In this document: one piece after another, positions 17,315 through 26,116 of the stretch
Layout: every line of letters begins with the position of its first letter
Position numbering within the stretch: the stretch's first letter is position 1
Source of the DNA: Streptococcus cristatus
GTDB lineage: Bacteria; Bacillota; Bacilli; Lactobacillales; Streptococcaceae
DNA: 64,000 nucleotides
Reading direction: 5' to 3'
Assembly: GCF_003943515.1 (NCBI RefSeq)
Contig: NZ_RJPT01000001.1
Coordinates: 343,693-407,692 of the forward strand
Translations under genes and position numbers: made by a program
Notes under the pieces: generated by a model
The model's input: the letters and a program-made list of their open reading frames with translations, nothing else
What the model was told of the DNA's origin: nothing
Databases searched by the model: none

Positions 17315-17391
17315 TATCGTGTTTAGTTATTCGGCTCTAGGATAAGAACTTTAATTTCTTGGTGTGACTGCTTAGAGAAAGTGAGTCTAGC

Positions 17392-17727
17392 CTAGACCTC
17401 GGCTGATTACTTTTCCTATAGATTCATGGCAACCTAGGCCTCGGCTGGTCACTTTTCCTATAGATTCGTGGCAACTTAGGTCTCGGCTGGCTACTTTTCC
17501 TATAGATTCATGGCAATCTAGGCCTTGGCTGGTCACTTTTCCTATAGATTCATGGTAATCTAGGCCTCGGCTGGTCACTTACCCTATATTTTCTTGGCAT
17601 TCTAGGTCTCGGCTGGTCACTTACCCTATATTTTCTTGGCATTCTAGGTCTCGGTTAGTCACTTTTCCTATAGATTCATAATAATCTAGGCCTCGGCCAG
17701 TCACTTTCCTTTAGTTTCTAGGTCTCA
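17392..17727. repeat. Minisatellite: about 8 tandem copies of a 42-bp unit
   Basis: Units begin at 17392, 17434, 17476, 17518, 17560, 17602, 17644 and 17686 (last incomplete), each opening like CTAGGCCTCGGCTGGTCACT and continuing TTTCCTATAGATTCATGGCAAT. Units 5 and 6 share a distinct variant (TACCCTATATTTTCTTGGCA), showing local duplication. There are no spacers, so not a CRISPR. The 42-base period keeps a minus-strand frame open (14-residue repeats) but it has no ribosome site and no convincing start. Confidence 0.93.
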
Positions 17728-17864
17728 AATACGGAATTATTCCAAAAATAAATATGATAACGAAAAGCAGTTTTTAGCTGATTGCTGAGAAATGCTAGGC
17801 TGTCATAGAGAGATATTTAGCTTTTAGACAGATTTTTTGGGGGAGCTTGTGATATACTGTTAGT

Positions 17865-18596
17865 ATGGAAAAAAATGATATTGTCTACGGCGTGCATGCT
17901 GTGACCGAGGCCTTGATGGCCAATACGGGAAATAAACTTTACATTCAGGACGACTTGCGTGGCAAAAACGTGAGCAAGCTGAAAGATTTGGCGGCAGAAA
18001 AGAAGGTCTCCATCTCTTGGACACCCAAGAAAACCTTGCAGGAGATGACGGATGGAGCCGTTCACCAAGGATTTGTCTTGCGGGTATCAGAGTTTGCCTA
18101 TGCGGATTTGGCGGATATTTTGAAAAAAGCGGAGCAGGAAGAGAATCCTCTTCTGTTGATTTTGGATGGCTTGACAGACCCGCATAATCTGGGCTCTATC
18201 TTGCGCACGGCTGACGCGACCAATGTGACTGGAGTGATCATTCCCAAGCACCGAGCAGTCGGCGTGACACCAGTTGTGGCCAAGACCTCTACGGGCGCTA
18301 TCGAGCACATTCCCATTGCCCGTGTGACCAATCTCAGCCAGACTCTGGACAAGCTCAAGGAAGCCGGCTTCTGGATTTTTGGGACGGATATGCAGGGGAC
18401 GCCTGTTCATAAGTGGAATACGGCAGGCAAGCTGGCACTCATCATCGGCAACGAGGGCAAGGGGATTTCCAGCAACATCAAGAAGCAGGTGGACGAAATG
18501 CTGACCATTCCCATGAATGGTCATGTCCAAAGCCTCAATGCCAGCGTCGCAGCAGGCATTCTCATGTATGAAGTTTTTAGAAATCGGGTGGGCTAA
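17865..18596 (+). CDS. rlmB: 23S rRNA (guanosine-2'-O-)-methyltransferase, RlmB/TrmH family
   Basis: A 243-residue SpoU-family methyltransferase. The N-terminal substrate-binding domain (about residues 1-75, VYGVHAVTEAL) is followed by the knotted SAM domain with the three SPOUT motifs: DGLTDPHNLGSILRTA, LIIGNEGKGIS and IPMNGHVQSLNASVAAGI. RlmB methylates G2251-type guanosine of 23S rRNA; the exact site here is inferred. In several streptococci a yacP-type gene follows, but here only non-coding sequence does. Confidence 0.93.
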   Translation: MEKNDIVYGVHAVTEALMANTGNKLYIQDDLRGKNVSKLKDLAAEKKVSISWTPKKTLQEMTDGAVHQGFVLRVSEFAYADLADILKKAEQEENPLLLILDGLTDPHNLGSILRTADATNVTGVIIPKHRAVGVTPVVAKTSTGAIEHIPIARVTNLSQTLDKLKEAGFWIFGTDMQGTPVHKWNTAGKLALIIGNEGKGISSNIKKQVDEMLTIPMNGHVQSLNASVAAGILMYEVFRNRVG

Positions 18597-18807
18597 TGCA
18601 AGTACTAGGAGCTTATGCGTTAGAAAAATATCAAACAGAAACGTTTGAACTAATCCTAGACTGACCGAGCGAAAATAGCTTTCCTAAGAAGCAAGAAATT
18701 TCCAGTAGCTAGTCCCGATATGGTGGCAGTCAAATCACCACGAATAACCCGCTTATGTCCATGGAGAAGCCTTCTCTTTGGTAACTAAAAAATGATGGAG
18801 AAAAAAG
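18597..18807 (+). other. Non-coding gap, possible gene remnant
   Basis: About 210 bases between rlmB and degV. An ATG overlapping the rlmB stop (TAATG) gives only 22 codons (MQVLGAYALEKYQTETFELI..). A second short open stretch, ending RSLLFGN, lies near 18685-18787. Neither looks like a complete gene. I could not match them to YacP, the protein often encoded here in related species (from memory). Confidence 0.4.
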
Positions 18808-19671
18808 ATGACCTTTAAAATTTTAACGGATTCGACGGCAGACCTGCCAGAAAGCTGGACCCAAGAACATGATGTGCAGGTTCTGGGCTTGACTATTCAG
18901 CTAGACGGCCAAACCTATGAGACAGTCGGACCAGATAAGTTGACTAGTGAGCAGCTTTTAGACAAGATGGAGTCTGGCAGCAAGCCGACTACCAGCCAGA
19001 TCAATGTCGGTCAATTTGAAGATGTTTTCCGCCATTATGCTCAGGAGGGCACAGCGGTTCTCTATGTGGCCTTTGCTTCAGCCTTGTCTGGGACCTACCA
19101 AAGTGCAGTCATGGCGCGGGAGATGGTCTTAGAGGATTATCCTGAGGCGATCATCACCATCCTTGATACCAAGGCAGCTTCAATGGGTGAAGGGCTCTTG
19201 GTCATGAAGGCTGTAGAAGCGAGAGCGGCAGGTCAAAGTCTGGAGCAGACGGCAGACTTGCTCCAAAGTCTAGTTCCTAGAGTCCAGACCTATTTCTTAG
19301 TAGATGATCTTAATCATCTTATGCGGGGTGGCCGCATTTCCAAGGCAGCGGCTCTTATGGGAAGCTTGGTCAATATCAAGCCCATCATCGCAGTCACAGC
19401 TGACGGAAGTCTGGATTCGGTCGCTAAGGTGCGAGGCAAGAAGAAGGCGCAGGCTGAGGTGGTTCGGATGACTTTAGAGACGATTTCTGATCCGCGGGTG
19501 GTGGTCGCCTATGCAGGAGAAAAAGAAGTCGCTGAAAATGTCAAGGAGCAGCTTTTGGCTTCTGGACAGGTTACAGAAGTCCTTATCCTGCCTCTTGGTC
19601 CGGTTATTTCGACACATACTGGGCCAGGTACTCTAGGACTCTTTAGCATTGGCAGTGAACTTTCAGACTAA
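18808..19671 (+). CDS. DegV family fatty acid-binding protein
   Basis: A 287-residue DegV protein. The N-terminal ILTDSTADLP and the downstream SGTYQSA and GGRISKAAALMG motifs are family hallmarks. DegV/FakB proteins bind a fatty acid and present it to the FakA kinase for exogenous fatty acid activation; a fakA homologue is at 33423. It lies directly upstream of the rplM promoter and is not part of that operon. Confidence 0.93.
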   Translation: MTFKILTDSTADLPESWTQEHDVQVLGLTIQLDGQTYETVGPDKLTSEQLLDKMESGSKPTTSQINVGQFEDVFRHYAQEGTAVLYVAFASALSGTYQSAVMAREMVLEDYPEAIITILDTKAASMGEGLLVMKAVEARAAGQSLEQTADLLQSLVPRVQTYFLVDDLNHLMRGGRISKAAALMGSLVNIKPIIAVTADGSLDSVAKVRGKKKAQAEVVRMTLETISDPRVVVAYAGEKEVAENVKEQLLASGQVTEVLILPLGPVISTHTGPGTLGLFSIGSELSD

Positions 19672-19715
19672 ATAGAAATGAAATCGTTATTTTATAAATA
19701 ATTGCATCAAATATA

Positions 19716-19745
19716 TTGACTTTTGGCTAGAAAATTTGGTATGAT
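19716..19745 (+). promoter_or_regulatory. rplM-rpsI promoter
   Basis: TTGACT (19716-19721) and TATGAT (19740-19745) with 18 bases between, immediately before the L13 leader. Confidence 0.75.
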
Positions 19746-19757
19746 AGTAGGCGGTAT

Positions 19758-19828
19758 TGTTTACCCCATTTGTAAGGCCCCGGAACCTTTCAAATAACCC
19801 GCGGACCGGAACATCCGCCCTGTAAACA
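19758..19828 (+). ncRNA. L13 ribosomal protein leader (autoregulatory RNA)
   Basis: The 5' UTR is closed by TGTTTAC (19758-19764) pairing with GTAAACA (19822-19828) and contains an inner GCGGA-CCGGAACA-TCCGC hairpin and a GGCCCCGG stretch. Position directly before rplM and this shape match the Firmicute L13 leader, thought to let L13 repress its own operon. Assigned from structure and context only. Confidence 0.75.
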
Positions 19829-19854
19829 AAAACGATATTCATATAGGAGAAATC

Positions 19855-20301
19855 ATGAACAAAACAACATACATGGCTAAGCCAGGTGAAGTTGAACGCA
19901 AATGGTATGTAGTAGACGCTACTGATGTACCTCTTGGACGCCTTTCTGCAGTTGTAGCAAGCGTACTTCGTGGAAAAAATAAACCAACATTCACACCACA
20001 CACTGATACAGGTGACTTCGTAATCGTTATCAACGCTGAAAAAGTTAAATTGACTGGTAAAAAAGCAACTGATAAAGTTTACTACACTCACTCAATGTAC
20101 CCAGGTGGTTTGAAGTCTATCACTGCTGGTGAACTTCGCTCTAAGAACGCTGTTCGTTTGATCGAAAAATCAGTTAAAGGTATGCTTCCACACAATACTC
20201 TTGGCCGTGCTCAAGGTATGAAGTTGAAAGTATTTGTAGGCGCTGAGCACACTCACGCTGCACAACAACCAGAAGTTCTTGATATTTCAGGACTTATCTA
20301 A
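19855..20301 (+). CDS. rplM: 50S ribosomal protein L13
   Basis: A 148-residue L13, universally conserved 50S protein. Typical stretches are [28 protein letters not shown] and [15 protein letters not shown] precedes the ATG. Forms an operon with rpsI 18 bases downstream and is probably autoregulated through its leader. Codon use is highly biased. Confidence 0.98.
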   Translation: MNKTTYMAKPGEVERKWYVVDATDVPLGRLSAVVASVLRGKNKPTFTPHTDTGDFVIVINAEKVKLTGKKATDKVYYTHSMYPGGLKSITAGELRSKNAVRLIEKSVKGMLPHNTLGRAQGMKLKVFVGAEHTHAAQQPEVLDISGLI

Positions 20302-20319
20302 GGAAAGGAACAATAAAGT

Positions 20320-20712
20320 ATGTCACAAGCACAATATGCAGGTACTGGACGTCGTAAAAACGCTGTTGCACGCGTTCGCCTTGTTCCAGGAACTGGTAAA
20401 ATCACTGTAAACAAAAAAGATGTTGAAGAGTACATCCCACACGCTGACCTTCGTTTGGTTATCAACCAACCATTCGCAGTTACTTCAACTGTTGGTCAAT
20501 ACGACGTTTTCGTAAACGTTGATGGTGGTGGCTACGCTGGTCAATCAGGAGCTATCCGTCACGGTATCGCTCGTGCCCTTCTTCAAGTAGACCCAGACTT
20601 CCGCGATTCATTGAAACGCGCAGGCCTTCTTACTCGTGATGCTCGTATGGTAGAACGTAAGAAACCAGGTCTTAAGAAAGCTCGTAAAGCATCACAGTTC
20701 TCAAAACGTTAA
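20320..20712 (+). CDS. rpsI: 30S ribosomal protein S9
   Basis: A 130-residue S9 with the conserved start [18 protein letters not shown], the middle [19 protein letters not shown] and end [11 protein letters not shown], whose tail reaches the P-site tRNA. Its 3' end is the integration target of the island downstream: the last codons are repeated with different synonymous codons at 25713-25763 and 28395-28442. The gene itself is intact. Confidence 0.98.
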   Translation: MSQAQYAGTGRRKNAVARVRLVPGTGKITVNKKDVEEYIPHADLRLVINQPFAVTSTVGQYDVFVNVDGGGYAGQSGAIRHGIARALLQVDPDFRDSLKRAGLLTRDARMVERKKPGLKKARKASQFSKR

Positions 20713-20750
20713 TCAATACGATACTATCAACGTTTACAGACATTCAAGAA
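20700..20750 (+). repeat. Left direct repeat (attL-like) at the rpsI 3' end
   Basis: The last codons of rpsI plus about 38 bases downstream, from CTCAAAACGTTAATCAA to GTTTACAGACATTCAAG, recur at 28584-28634 with only a few differences. A near-identical 51-bp repeat 7.9 kb apart at the end of a gene is the expected footprint of a site-specific integration. Confidence 0.8.
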
Positions 20751-20772
20751 TTTTCTCTTGGATGTCTTTTTT
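20739..20772 (+). terminator. rpsI terminator
   Basis: GACATTCAAGA and TCTTGGATGTC pair around a short loop and are followed by a T-run. The same terminator is present in the right-hand repeat at 28622-28656. Confidence 0.9.
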
Positions 20773-20843
20773 GTATAAAAAATAGTTGTTTTTCGGAAAG
20801 TTAGCTATTAATATTTATCAATGATAAAAATAGCATGTTTTAA

Positions 20844-20874
20844 GGGACTGACCCCAAAAAGTGAGAATTTAATA
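20844..20874 (+). repeat. Left IS-like inverted repeat flanking the cop operon
   Basis: A 31-bp sequence opening GGGACTGACCCC and containing TGAGAATT matches the reverse complement of 23894-23924 at 25 of 31 positions. It resembles the ends of IS3-family (IS150-type) elements, but no transposase remains. Family assignment is tentative. Confidence 0.6.
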
Positions 20875-20881
20875 AAAAGAC

Positions 20882-20939
20882 TTGACATAATTCGTTTACA
20901 ATGGTAAACTTATTTTAAACAAGTTTGTTTACATCTGTA
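20882..20939 (+). promoter_or_regulatory. cop promoter with two CopY boxes
   Basis: TTGACA (20882-20887) and TAAACT (20905-20910) are 17 bases apart. A perfect cop box TACATCTGTA (TACAnnTGTA) lies at 20930-20939, and a one-mismatch box TACAATGGTA at 20897-20906 overlaps the -10. Paired boxes around the promoter are the known CopY operator arrangement. Confidence 0.88.
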
Positions 20940-20960
20940 GACAACTAGGGGAGAAGGAGA

Positions 20961-21410
20961 ATGAGCACAATAGAATTTAATACTTATATCACAGATGCAG
21001 AATGGGAAGTCATGCGTGTAGTTTGGGCAAATGATCGAGTAACTAGTAAAAAAGTCATTTCCGTATTGCAAGAAAAAATGGACTGGACACAATCCACTAT
21101 CAAAACGATCTTAGGTCGATTAGTTGGAAAAGGCGTACTAAATACAGAGCAAGAAGGTAGAAAGTTTATTTACACTGCCAATATTGAAGAGAAAGAAGCC
21201 GTAAGGAATTATGCAGAAGATATTTTTAAACGGATTTGCAATAAGAAAGTCGGAAATGTAATAGGAAGCATCATTGAAGATCATGTTTTAAGCTTCGATG
21301 ATATAGATCGACTAGAAAAAATATTAGAGATGAAAAAATCTTTCGCAGTAGAAGAAGTGGATTGCAATTGTCCAGAAGAACAATGCGAATGTCATTTGCA
21401 TCATCATTAA
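20961..21410 (+). CDS. copY: CopY-type copper-responsive repressor
   Basis: A 149-residue winged-helix repressor of the BlaI/MecI/CopY family (DAEWEVMRVVWA, then WTQSTIKTILGRLVGKG). The C-terminus carries CNCPEEQCEC, the CxCx4CxC motif that binds Zn(II) or Cu(I); copper displaces zinc and releases DNA. It ends in CHLHHH. It controls itself and copB through the two cop boxes upstream. The cassette is flanked by IS-like inverted repeats, so it is probably acquired. Confidence 0.94.
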   Translation: MSTIEFNTYITDAEWEVMRVVWANDRVTSKKVISVLQEKMDWTQSTIKTILGRLVGKGVLNTEQEGRKFIYTANIEEKEAVRNYAEDIFKRICNKKVGNVIGSIIEDHVLSFDDIDRLEKILEMKKSFAVEEVDCNCPEEQCECHLHHH

Positions 21411-21429
21411 GCATAAGGAGGAATTTAAA

Positions 21430-23580
21430 ATGAATAATGACAACAAATATTCGTCCCATAATCACCATGATTATGACGACATGGATAAGTTAAAACACGA
21501 GCATGGAATCACAGATGAACATGGATACCGTAAGGATCAACATCAAGTACATCATGCTGGGCATGATCACTGCGGGCACAGTGGACATGATCACAGCGGG
21601 CACAGTAGGCATAATCACAGCGGACACAGTGGGCATGCCCACCATCATCACGGAAGCTTTAAGGAACTTTTCTTAAAGTCATTGCCACTAGGAATCATTA
21701 TTATGCTCTTAGTCCCTTTGCATGGATTTGAACTACCATTCCAGTTTACTTTTCCATATTCTGATATTGTAGTAGCTATTTTATCTACTATATTAATTAT
21801 TTATGGTGGACGTCCATTCTATCAAGGTGCAGTTGACGAATTTAAACAAAAAAAACCTGGAATGATGGCACTCGTTTCTTTAGGTTTAAGTGTTTCATAT
21901 TTATACAGTATTTATGCTGTGATCATTACCTACGTAACGGGTGAACACGTGATGGACTTTTTCTTTGAATTTGCTTCATTACTATTAATCATGCTATTAG
22001 GTCACTGGATTGAGATGAAAGCTATTGGAGAAGCAGGAGACGCACAAGCAGAATTGGCTAAGTTAGTGCCGAAAGATGCTCACGTTGTATTAGAAGACGA
22101 TTCAATTGAAACACGACCAGTTGCTGACTTAAAGGTAGGTGATTTAATTCGTGTTCAAGCCGGAGAAAATGTGCCAGCAGACGGGATTATCGAGCGTGGC
22201 GAATCACGTTTAAATGAAGCTCTTTTGACTGGAGAATCAAAAGCAGTTAAAAAAGGCCCTGGCGATGAAGTAATCGGGGGCTCAACAAATGGAGAAGGGG
22301 CACTTTATATTAAAGTGCTTGAGACAGGTGATCAATCCTTTATCTCTCAAGTACAGACTTTAATTAGCCAAGCTCAAAGTCAGCCTTCCAGGGCAGAAAG
22401 TATTGCGCAAAAGGTTGCAGGGTGGCTCTTCTATATTGCTGTTATTGTCGCGCTAATTGCTTTTGTAGTGTGGATGATTATTGGAGATATCCCAACGGCA
22501 GTTATATTTACTATTACTACATTAGTTATTGCTTGTCCGCACGCATTGGGTCTGGCTATTCCATTGGTAACCGCCCGTAGCACAAGCTTAGGAGCTAGCC
22601 GTGGCTTACTAGTAAAAGACCGCCAAGCCTTAGAAATAGCTCAAGATGCAGATGTGATGATTTTAGATAAAACGGGTACTTTAACAACTGGTGAATTTAA
22701 AGTATTAGATGTAAAACTTCTTAATGACAAATATACAAAAGAGGAAATCATTGCCTTATTGGCAGGTATTGAAGGAGGATCTAGCCACCCAATTGCTCAA
22801 TCAATTATAAGTTTCGCCGAGCAGCAAAATATACGTCCAGCATCTTTTGATTCGATTGATGTGATTTCGGGTTCTGGAGTAGAGGGTAAAGCAGGTGGGC
22901 ACCGTTACCAATTAATCAGTCAAAAAGCCTATGGACGTAATCTTGATATGGATACTCCAAAAGGAGCAACTCTTAGTGTCTTAGTAGAAAACGATGATGC
23001 CATTGGTGCTGTAGCTTTAGGGGACGAATTAAAACCAACGAGTAAAGAGTTAATTAAAGCTCTTAAAAAGAACAATATTCAACCAATTATGGCAACAGGT
23101 GATAATGAAAAAGCGGCTCAAGGCGCGGCAGTAGATTTAGGGATTGAATATAGATCAAATCAATCTCCACAAGACAAATATGAGTTAGTTAAAACACTTA
23201 AAGATGAAGGAAAGAAAGTTATCATGGTAGGTGATGGTGTAAATGATGCTCCTTCTCTTGCCTTAGCAGATGTTGGTATAGCTATAGGTGCTGGAACTCA
23301 AGTTGCATTGGATTCAGCTGATGTCATATTGACTCAATCCGATCCAGGAGATATTGAATCATTCATTGAATTAGCACACAAAACAACTCGTAAAATGAAA
23401 CAAAACCTATTTTGGGGAGCTGGTTATAACTTTATAGCTATCCCTCTAGCTGCAGGAATTTTGGCTCCTATTGGTATCACATTAAGCCCTGCATTAGGAG
23501 CAATCCTAATGTCTGTGTCAACAGTCATCGTCGCCATTAATGCTATGTTATTACGTTTAGATCCCAAAAATAACGGTTAA
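21430..23580 (+). CDS. copB: CopB-type copper-exporting P-type ATPase
   Basis: A 716-residue heavy-metal P1B ATPase exporting copper or silver across the membrane. The N-terminus (about residues 10-75) is very His-rich with repeated GHSGHDHSGHS units instead of CxxC domains. The membrane metal site is CPH (ACPHALG, near residue 367), diagnostic of the P1B-3/CopB subgroup. The phosphorylation site is DKTGTLT near 413, with HP locus SSHPIAQS, and hinge GDGVNDAPSLALADVG. AAGGAGG precedes the ATG 19 bases after copY. No CopZ chaperone gene follows; the terminator at 23666 does. Confidence 0.95.
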   Translation: MNNDNKYSSHNHHDYDDMDKLKHEHGITDEHGYRKDQHQVHHAGHDHCGHSGHDHSGHSRHNHSGHSGHAHHHHGSFKELFLKSLPLGIIIMLLVPLHGFELPFQFTFPYSDIVVAILSTILIIYGGRPFYQGAVDEFKQKKPGMMALVSLGLSVSYLYSIYAVIITYVTGEHVMDFFFEFASLLLIMLLGHWIEMKAIGEAGDAQAELAKLVPKDAHVVLEDDSIETRPVADLKVGDLIRVQAGENVPADGIIERGESRLNEALLTGESKAVKKGPGDEVIGGSTNGEGALYIKVLETGDQSFISQVQTLISQAQSQPSRAESIAQKVAGWLFYIAVIVALIAFVVWMIIGDIPTAVIFTITTLVIACPHALGLAIPLVTARSTSLGASRGLLVKDRQALEIAQDADVMILDKTGTLTTGEFKVLDVKLLNDKYTKEEIIALLAGIEGGSSHPIAQSIISFAEQQNIRPASFDSIDVISGSGVEGKAGGHRYQLISQKAYGRNLDMDTPKGATLSVLVENDDAIGAVALGDELKPTSKELIKALKKNNIQPIMATGDNEKAAQGAAVDLGIEYRSNQSPQDKYELVKTLKDEGKKVIMVGDGVNDAPSLALADVGIAIGAGTQVALDSADVILTQSDPGDIESFIELAHKTTRKMKQNLFWGAGYNFIAIPLAAGILAPIGITLSPALGAILMSVSTVIVAINAMLLRLDPKNNG

Positions 23581-23665
23581 CAGATCGAATGATTGAAACT
23601 CCTTAAAGTATCAAGATACAATAGTTTTACAGGAGAAAAAGAGATGTAAGTAATGGCTCTTTGTA

Positions 23666-23718
23666 AAATCGTGTTGGTAGAAGTAGACGATTTTTCTACC
23701 AACACGATTTTTTTTTTT
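23666..23718 (+). terminator. cop operon terminator
   Basis: A 17-bp perfect stem AAATCGTGTTGGTAGAA with its complement, followed by a T-run of about ten. Confidence 0.92.
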
Positions 23719-23834
23719 ATTATAGAACTGATTTCTGTTAAAATCCTAAAAGCCACCTATTTCGACAGTTTTATAGCTTGTTATTCTATTTTCTTGACAA
23801 TAATACCACCGTCTCCACACGTTTTTTAACCATA

Positions 23835-23924
23835 AAAAGCCACCTCCATGAGCATTTGATTATATTGTACCAAATCCAACTTGGAGGTGTTTTTATTTAA
23901 TTCTCATTTACGGGGGTCAGTGCC
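23835..23924 (-). repeat. Right IS-like inverted repeat with hairpin
   Basis: 23894-23924 (ending GGGGTCAGTGCC) is the inverted partner of 20844-20874. Just before it, AAAAGCCACCTCC and TTGGAGGTGTTTTT form a stem around about 30 bases, probably the terminator of a lost IS gene. No transposase reading frame survives. Confidence 0.55.
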
Positions 23925-24226
23925 AATTAAAATTGCGTATTTTTTATTTAAAATGTATTAGAATTAAATTCATATAAAATATGCACGAAAAATAAATCAA
24001 AATTAAAAAGTACAAATTAATGAAGAGATTATTGATAAAAATAGTTAATAATTGGTTAAACAAAATATATAACTCGTTTATAAATTTATAGAAATGAACC
24101 ATTATAAATCTCCTCTTAAATATTGAAAAAACCATTGGCAGTGGACATACTTTAAGACTATATATTTCTGAAACTAGTTTCACAATACAAATATTGACAT
24201 GCAATTATTAATTGGTGGATTTTAAG
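23925..24226. other. AT-rich gap without a supported gene
   Basis: About 300 very AT-rich bases between the cop cassette and the cad promoter. Short frames exist on both strands, but none has a ribosome site or recognisable product. Confidence 0.6.
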
Positions 24227-24279
24227 TTGACATCTACAAAGTTTAATGTTAGAATACATTCAAAAATATATTTGAATGA
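24227..24279 (+). promoter_or_regulatory. cad promoter and ArsR-type operator
   Basis: TTGACA (24227-24232) and TAGAAT (24250-24255) are exactly 17 bases apart. The inverted repeat ATTCAA (24258-24263) and TTGAAT (24272-24277) follows, closely resembling the CadC/CadX operator known from staphylococcal cad operons. It lies over the expected transcription start. Confidence 0.85.
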
Positions 24280-24287
24280 GGTATTTT

Positions 24288-24902
24288 ATGATTCAAAATA
24301 TTGTTACTTCAATAATCCTGTATTCTGGGACAGCCGTAGACTTACTTATTATTCTAATGTTATTTTTTGCCAAAAGAAAAAGCAGAAGGGACATCATTAA
24401 CATCTATTTAGGACAATTTCTAGGCTCTGTTAGTCTAATATTGCTAAGTTTGCTTTTTGCATTTGTCTTAAATTATATTCCTAGTAAAGAGATTTTAGGT
24501 TTACTCGGTTTGATTCCAATTTTCCTAGGCCTCAAAGTTTTGCTTTTAGGAGATTCTGATGGAGAAGCTATTGCAAAAGATGGTTTGCGAAAAGACAATA
24601 AAAACCTGATTTTTCTAGTCGCTATGATTACTTTTGCAAGTTGTGGCGCTGACAATATTGGTGTCTTTGTCCCATATTTTACCACCTTAAATTTAGCGAA
24701 TTTGATAGTGACTTTACTTACTTTTCTAGTCATGATTTATCTCTTGATTTTTTCTGCCCAAAAATTGGTACAAGTCCCTTCTGTTGGAGAAACTTTGGAA
24801 AAATATAGCAGATGGTTTATTGCCGTTGTCTATTTAGGATTGGGGATGTATATCCTGATTGAAAACAACAGCTTTGACATGCTATGGGCTGTGTTGGGCT
24901 AG
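24288..24902 (+). CDS. cadD: CadD-family cadmium resistance transporter
   Basis: A 204-residue membrane protein with six predicted spans, of the CadD (LysE-superfamily) type. Characteristic stretches are SGTAVDLLIILMLFF near the start, YLGQFLGS, and ASCGADNIGVFVPYF (about 120-134). CadD exports or sequesters cadmium. ATG 24288 has GAGG six bases upstream; ATG 24276 would lie inside the operator. Followed after 11 bases by cadX, forming the standard cadDX pair. Confidence 0.92.
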   Translation: MIQNIVTSIILYSGTAVDLLIILMLFFAKRKSRRDIINIYLGQFLGSVSLILLSLLFAFVLNYIPSKEILGLLGLIPIFLGLKVLLLGDSDGEAIAKDGLRKDNKNLIFLVAMITFASCGADNIGVFVPYFTTLNLANLIVTLLTFLVMIYLLIFSAQKLVQVPSVGETLEKYSRWFIAVVYLGLGMYILIENNSFDMLWAVLG

Positions 24903-24913
24903 GAGAAAAAATT

Positions 24914-25252
24914 ATGAAAAAAGATAGTATCTGTCAAGTGGATGTTATTAATCAACAAAATGTTACAACCGCAACGAACTACCTTGAAAAGGAAGAAGTC
25001 CAAAAATCACTTCGCATTTTATCAAAATTTACCGATAATAAACAGATAAATATCATCTTTTATCTCCTTGCCGTCGAAGAACTCTGTGTCTGCGATATAG
25101 CCTGTTTATTAAATCTCAGTATGGCATCTGCCTCCCACCATCTTCGTAAACTAGCCAATCAAAACATCTTGGACACTAGAAGAGAGGGGAAAATTATATA
25201 TTATTTTATAAAGGATGAGGAAATCAGAGATTTTTTTAATCAACTAGGATAA
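24914..25252 (+). CDS. cadX: CadX/CadC-type ArsR-family metal-sensing repressor
   Basis: A 112-residue ArsR/SmtB repressor. The winged helix contains LCVCDIACLLNLSMASASHHL, whose CVC cysteines with an N-terminal Cys7 (DSICQVD) form the cadmium/lead thiolate site of CadC-type sensors. It releases the cad operator when metal binds. AGGAGA lies upstream of ATG 24914. Its stop codon is followed in the same frame by the channel fragment at 25253. Confidence 0.92.
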   Translation: MKKDSICQVDVINQQNVTTATNYLEKEEVQKSLRILSKFTDNKQINIIFYLLAVEELCVCDIACLLNLSMASASHHLRKLANQNILDTRREGKIIYYFIKDEEIRDFFNQLG

Positions 25253-25546
25253 CAACTATTTTTACTACTTTTCCATGATTATAGGGAGATTATAATCGTT
25301 GTTGTTTCAACGGTAGCAAACTGGTTTTTACATAAAGTAATTGATAAACCCAATATAGATCAGAAAGAATTACTTGAAGCTACCGCACAATATAGAAAGT
25401 TATTGATACCTGACCTAATAATTAAAGGAGTGGGATTGATTCTATCCTTAATTGTCTATCCTCCGATTATGATGTATAGTGTTTTAATTGCGGCATTTTA
25501 TATCATAACTTTAAAAACACTATCTGAAAAAAGAGTGAATAACTAA
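25253..25546 (+). pseudogene. 3' fragment of a TMEM175/DUF1211-like membrane gene
   Basis: An open stretch of 97 codons directly after the cadX stop, with no start codon or ribosome site. It encodes hydrophobic segments typical of a membrane protein C-terminus (REIIIVVVSTVANWFL, then IIKGVGLILSLIVYPP and ending LKTLSEKRVNN). The pattern suits the second half of a bacterial TMEM175-like channel; an N-terminal half of such a gene lies downstream at 26117. The two could be pieces of one gene in swapped order. Confidence 0.5.
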
Positions 25547-25712
25547 AAAAATGGTGATCAAAGTTAGGTGTATTATTTTAATGCTTACAGACCTAAACTA
25601 TTCCCCTATTTATAATCTATTGATTCATATTTTATGAAATTAATCAGTAGATATCGTTCTGAAAAGCCTTGATAATACGCTGTTTTTAGTCCAACTGAAA
25701 CCCATACTTTCC

Positions 25713-25763
25713 AAACCAGGCTTGAAAAAAGCTCGTAAAGCATCACAATTTAGTAAACGTTAA
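25713..25763 (+). repeat. rpsI 3'-end copy (integration scar 1)
   Basis: Encodes [16 protein letters not shown] and stop, identical at protein level to the end of S9 but with different codons, including AGT for the TCA serine. It has no upstream S9 sequence. This is what an element integrating into rpsI carries to restore the gene end, left behind by a later insertion on its left. Confidence 0.85.
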
Positions 25764-25783
25764 AACTTATTTAAACTTATTGA

Positions 25784-25818
25784 AAGCATTTCGTATCAAA
25801 AATACGGGATGCTTTTTC
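25784..25818 (+). terminator. Terminator carried with rpsI scar 1
   Basis: AAGCATTTCGTAT and ATACGGGATGCTT form a stem followed by TTTT. Unlike the native rpsI terminator, so it probably came from another host with the scar. Confidence 0.8.
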
Positions 25819-26116
25819 TGTTCACCCCAAATTTTTGTAACTAGGTGATACTTGAAATTAATACAAATTTGGTTGTTTTTGATAAATCTAAGCAACACTA
25901 CATGATGAAGTGAAAGGGGATGAATCTTTGATAGTATTCACTTATTGTGAAATATGATATATTTATTAATTAGATGGATGAATACTTCTAGAGTTAAATA
26001 TAGTATAATAGGGACATACTTTTTGGTTTATTTTTGTTTGTAGTCGGATTATGAAAGAATATCCAATATTATGCGATAAGATAGAATGTTACAAAAAAGA
26101 AAGGGGATGCAATCCG

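Noticed and set aside
17387..17578. Minus-strand frame of 14-residue repeats (e.g. CHESIGKV) in the minisatellite
   Set aside because: It stays open only because the 42-base period is a multiple of three; no ribosome site, and flanking units contain stops and variants. Treated as a DNA repeat.
17392..17727. CRISPR array
   Set aside because: Units are directly contiguous with no unique spacers, and no cas genes are near.
23944..24400. Two short frames in the AT-rich gap and over the cad promoter
   Set aside because: They lie in promoter/operator sequence or extremely AT-rich DNA, without ribosome sites or recognisable products.
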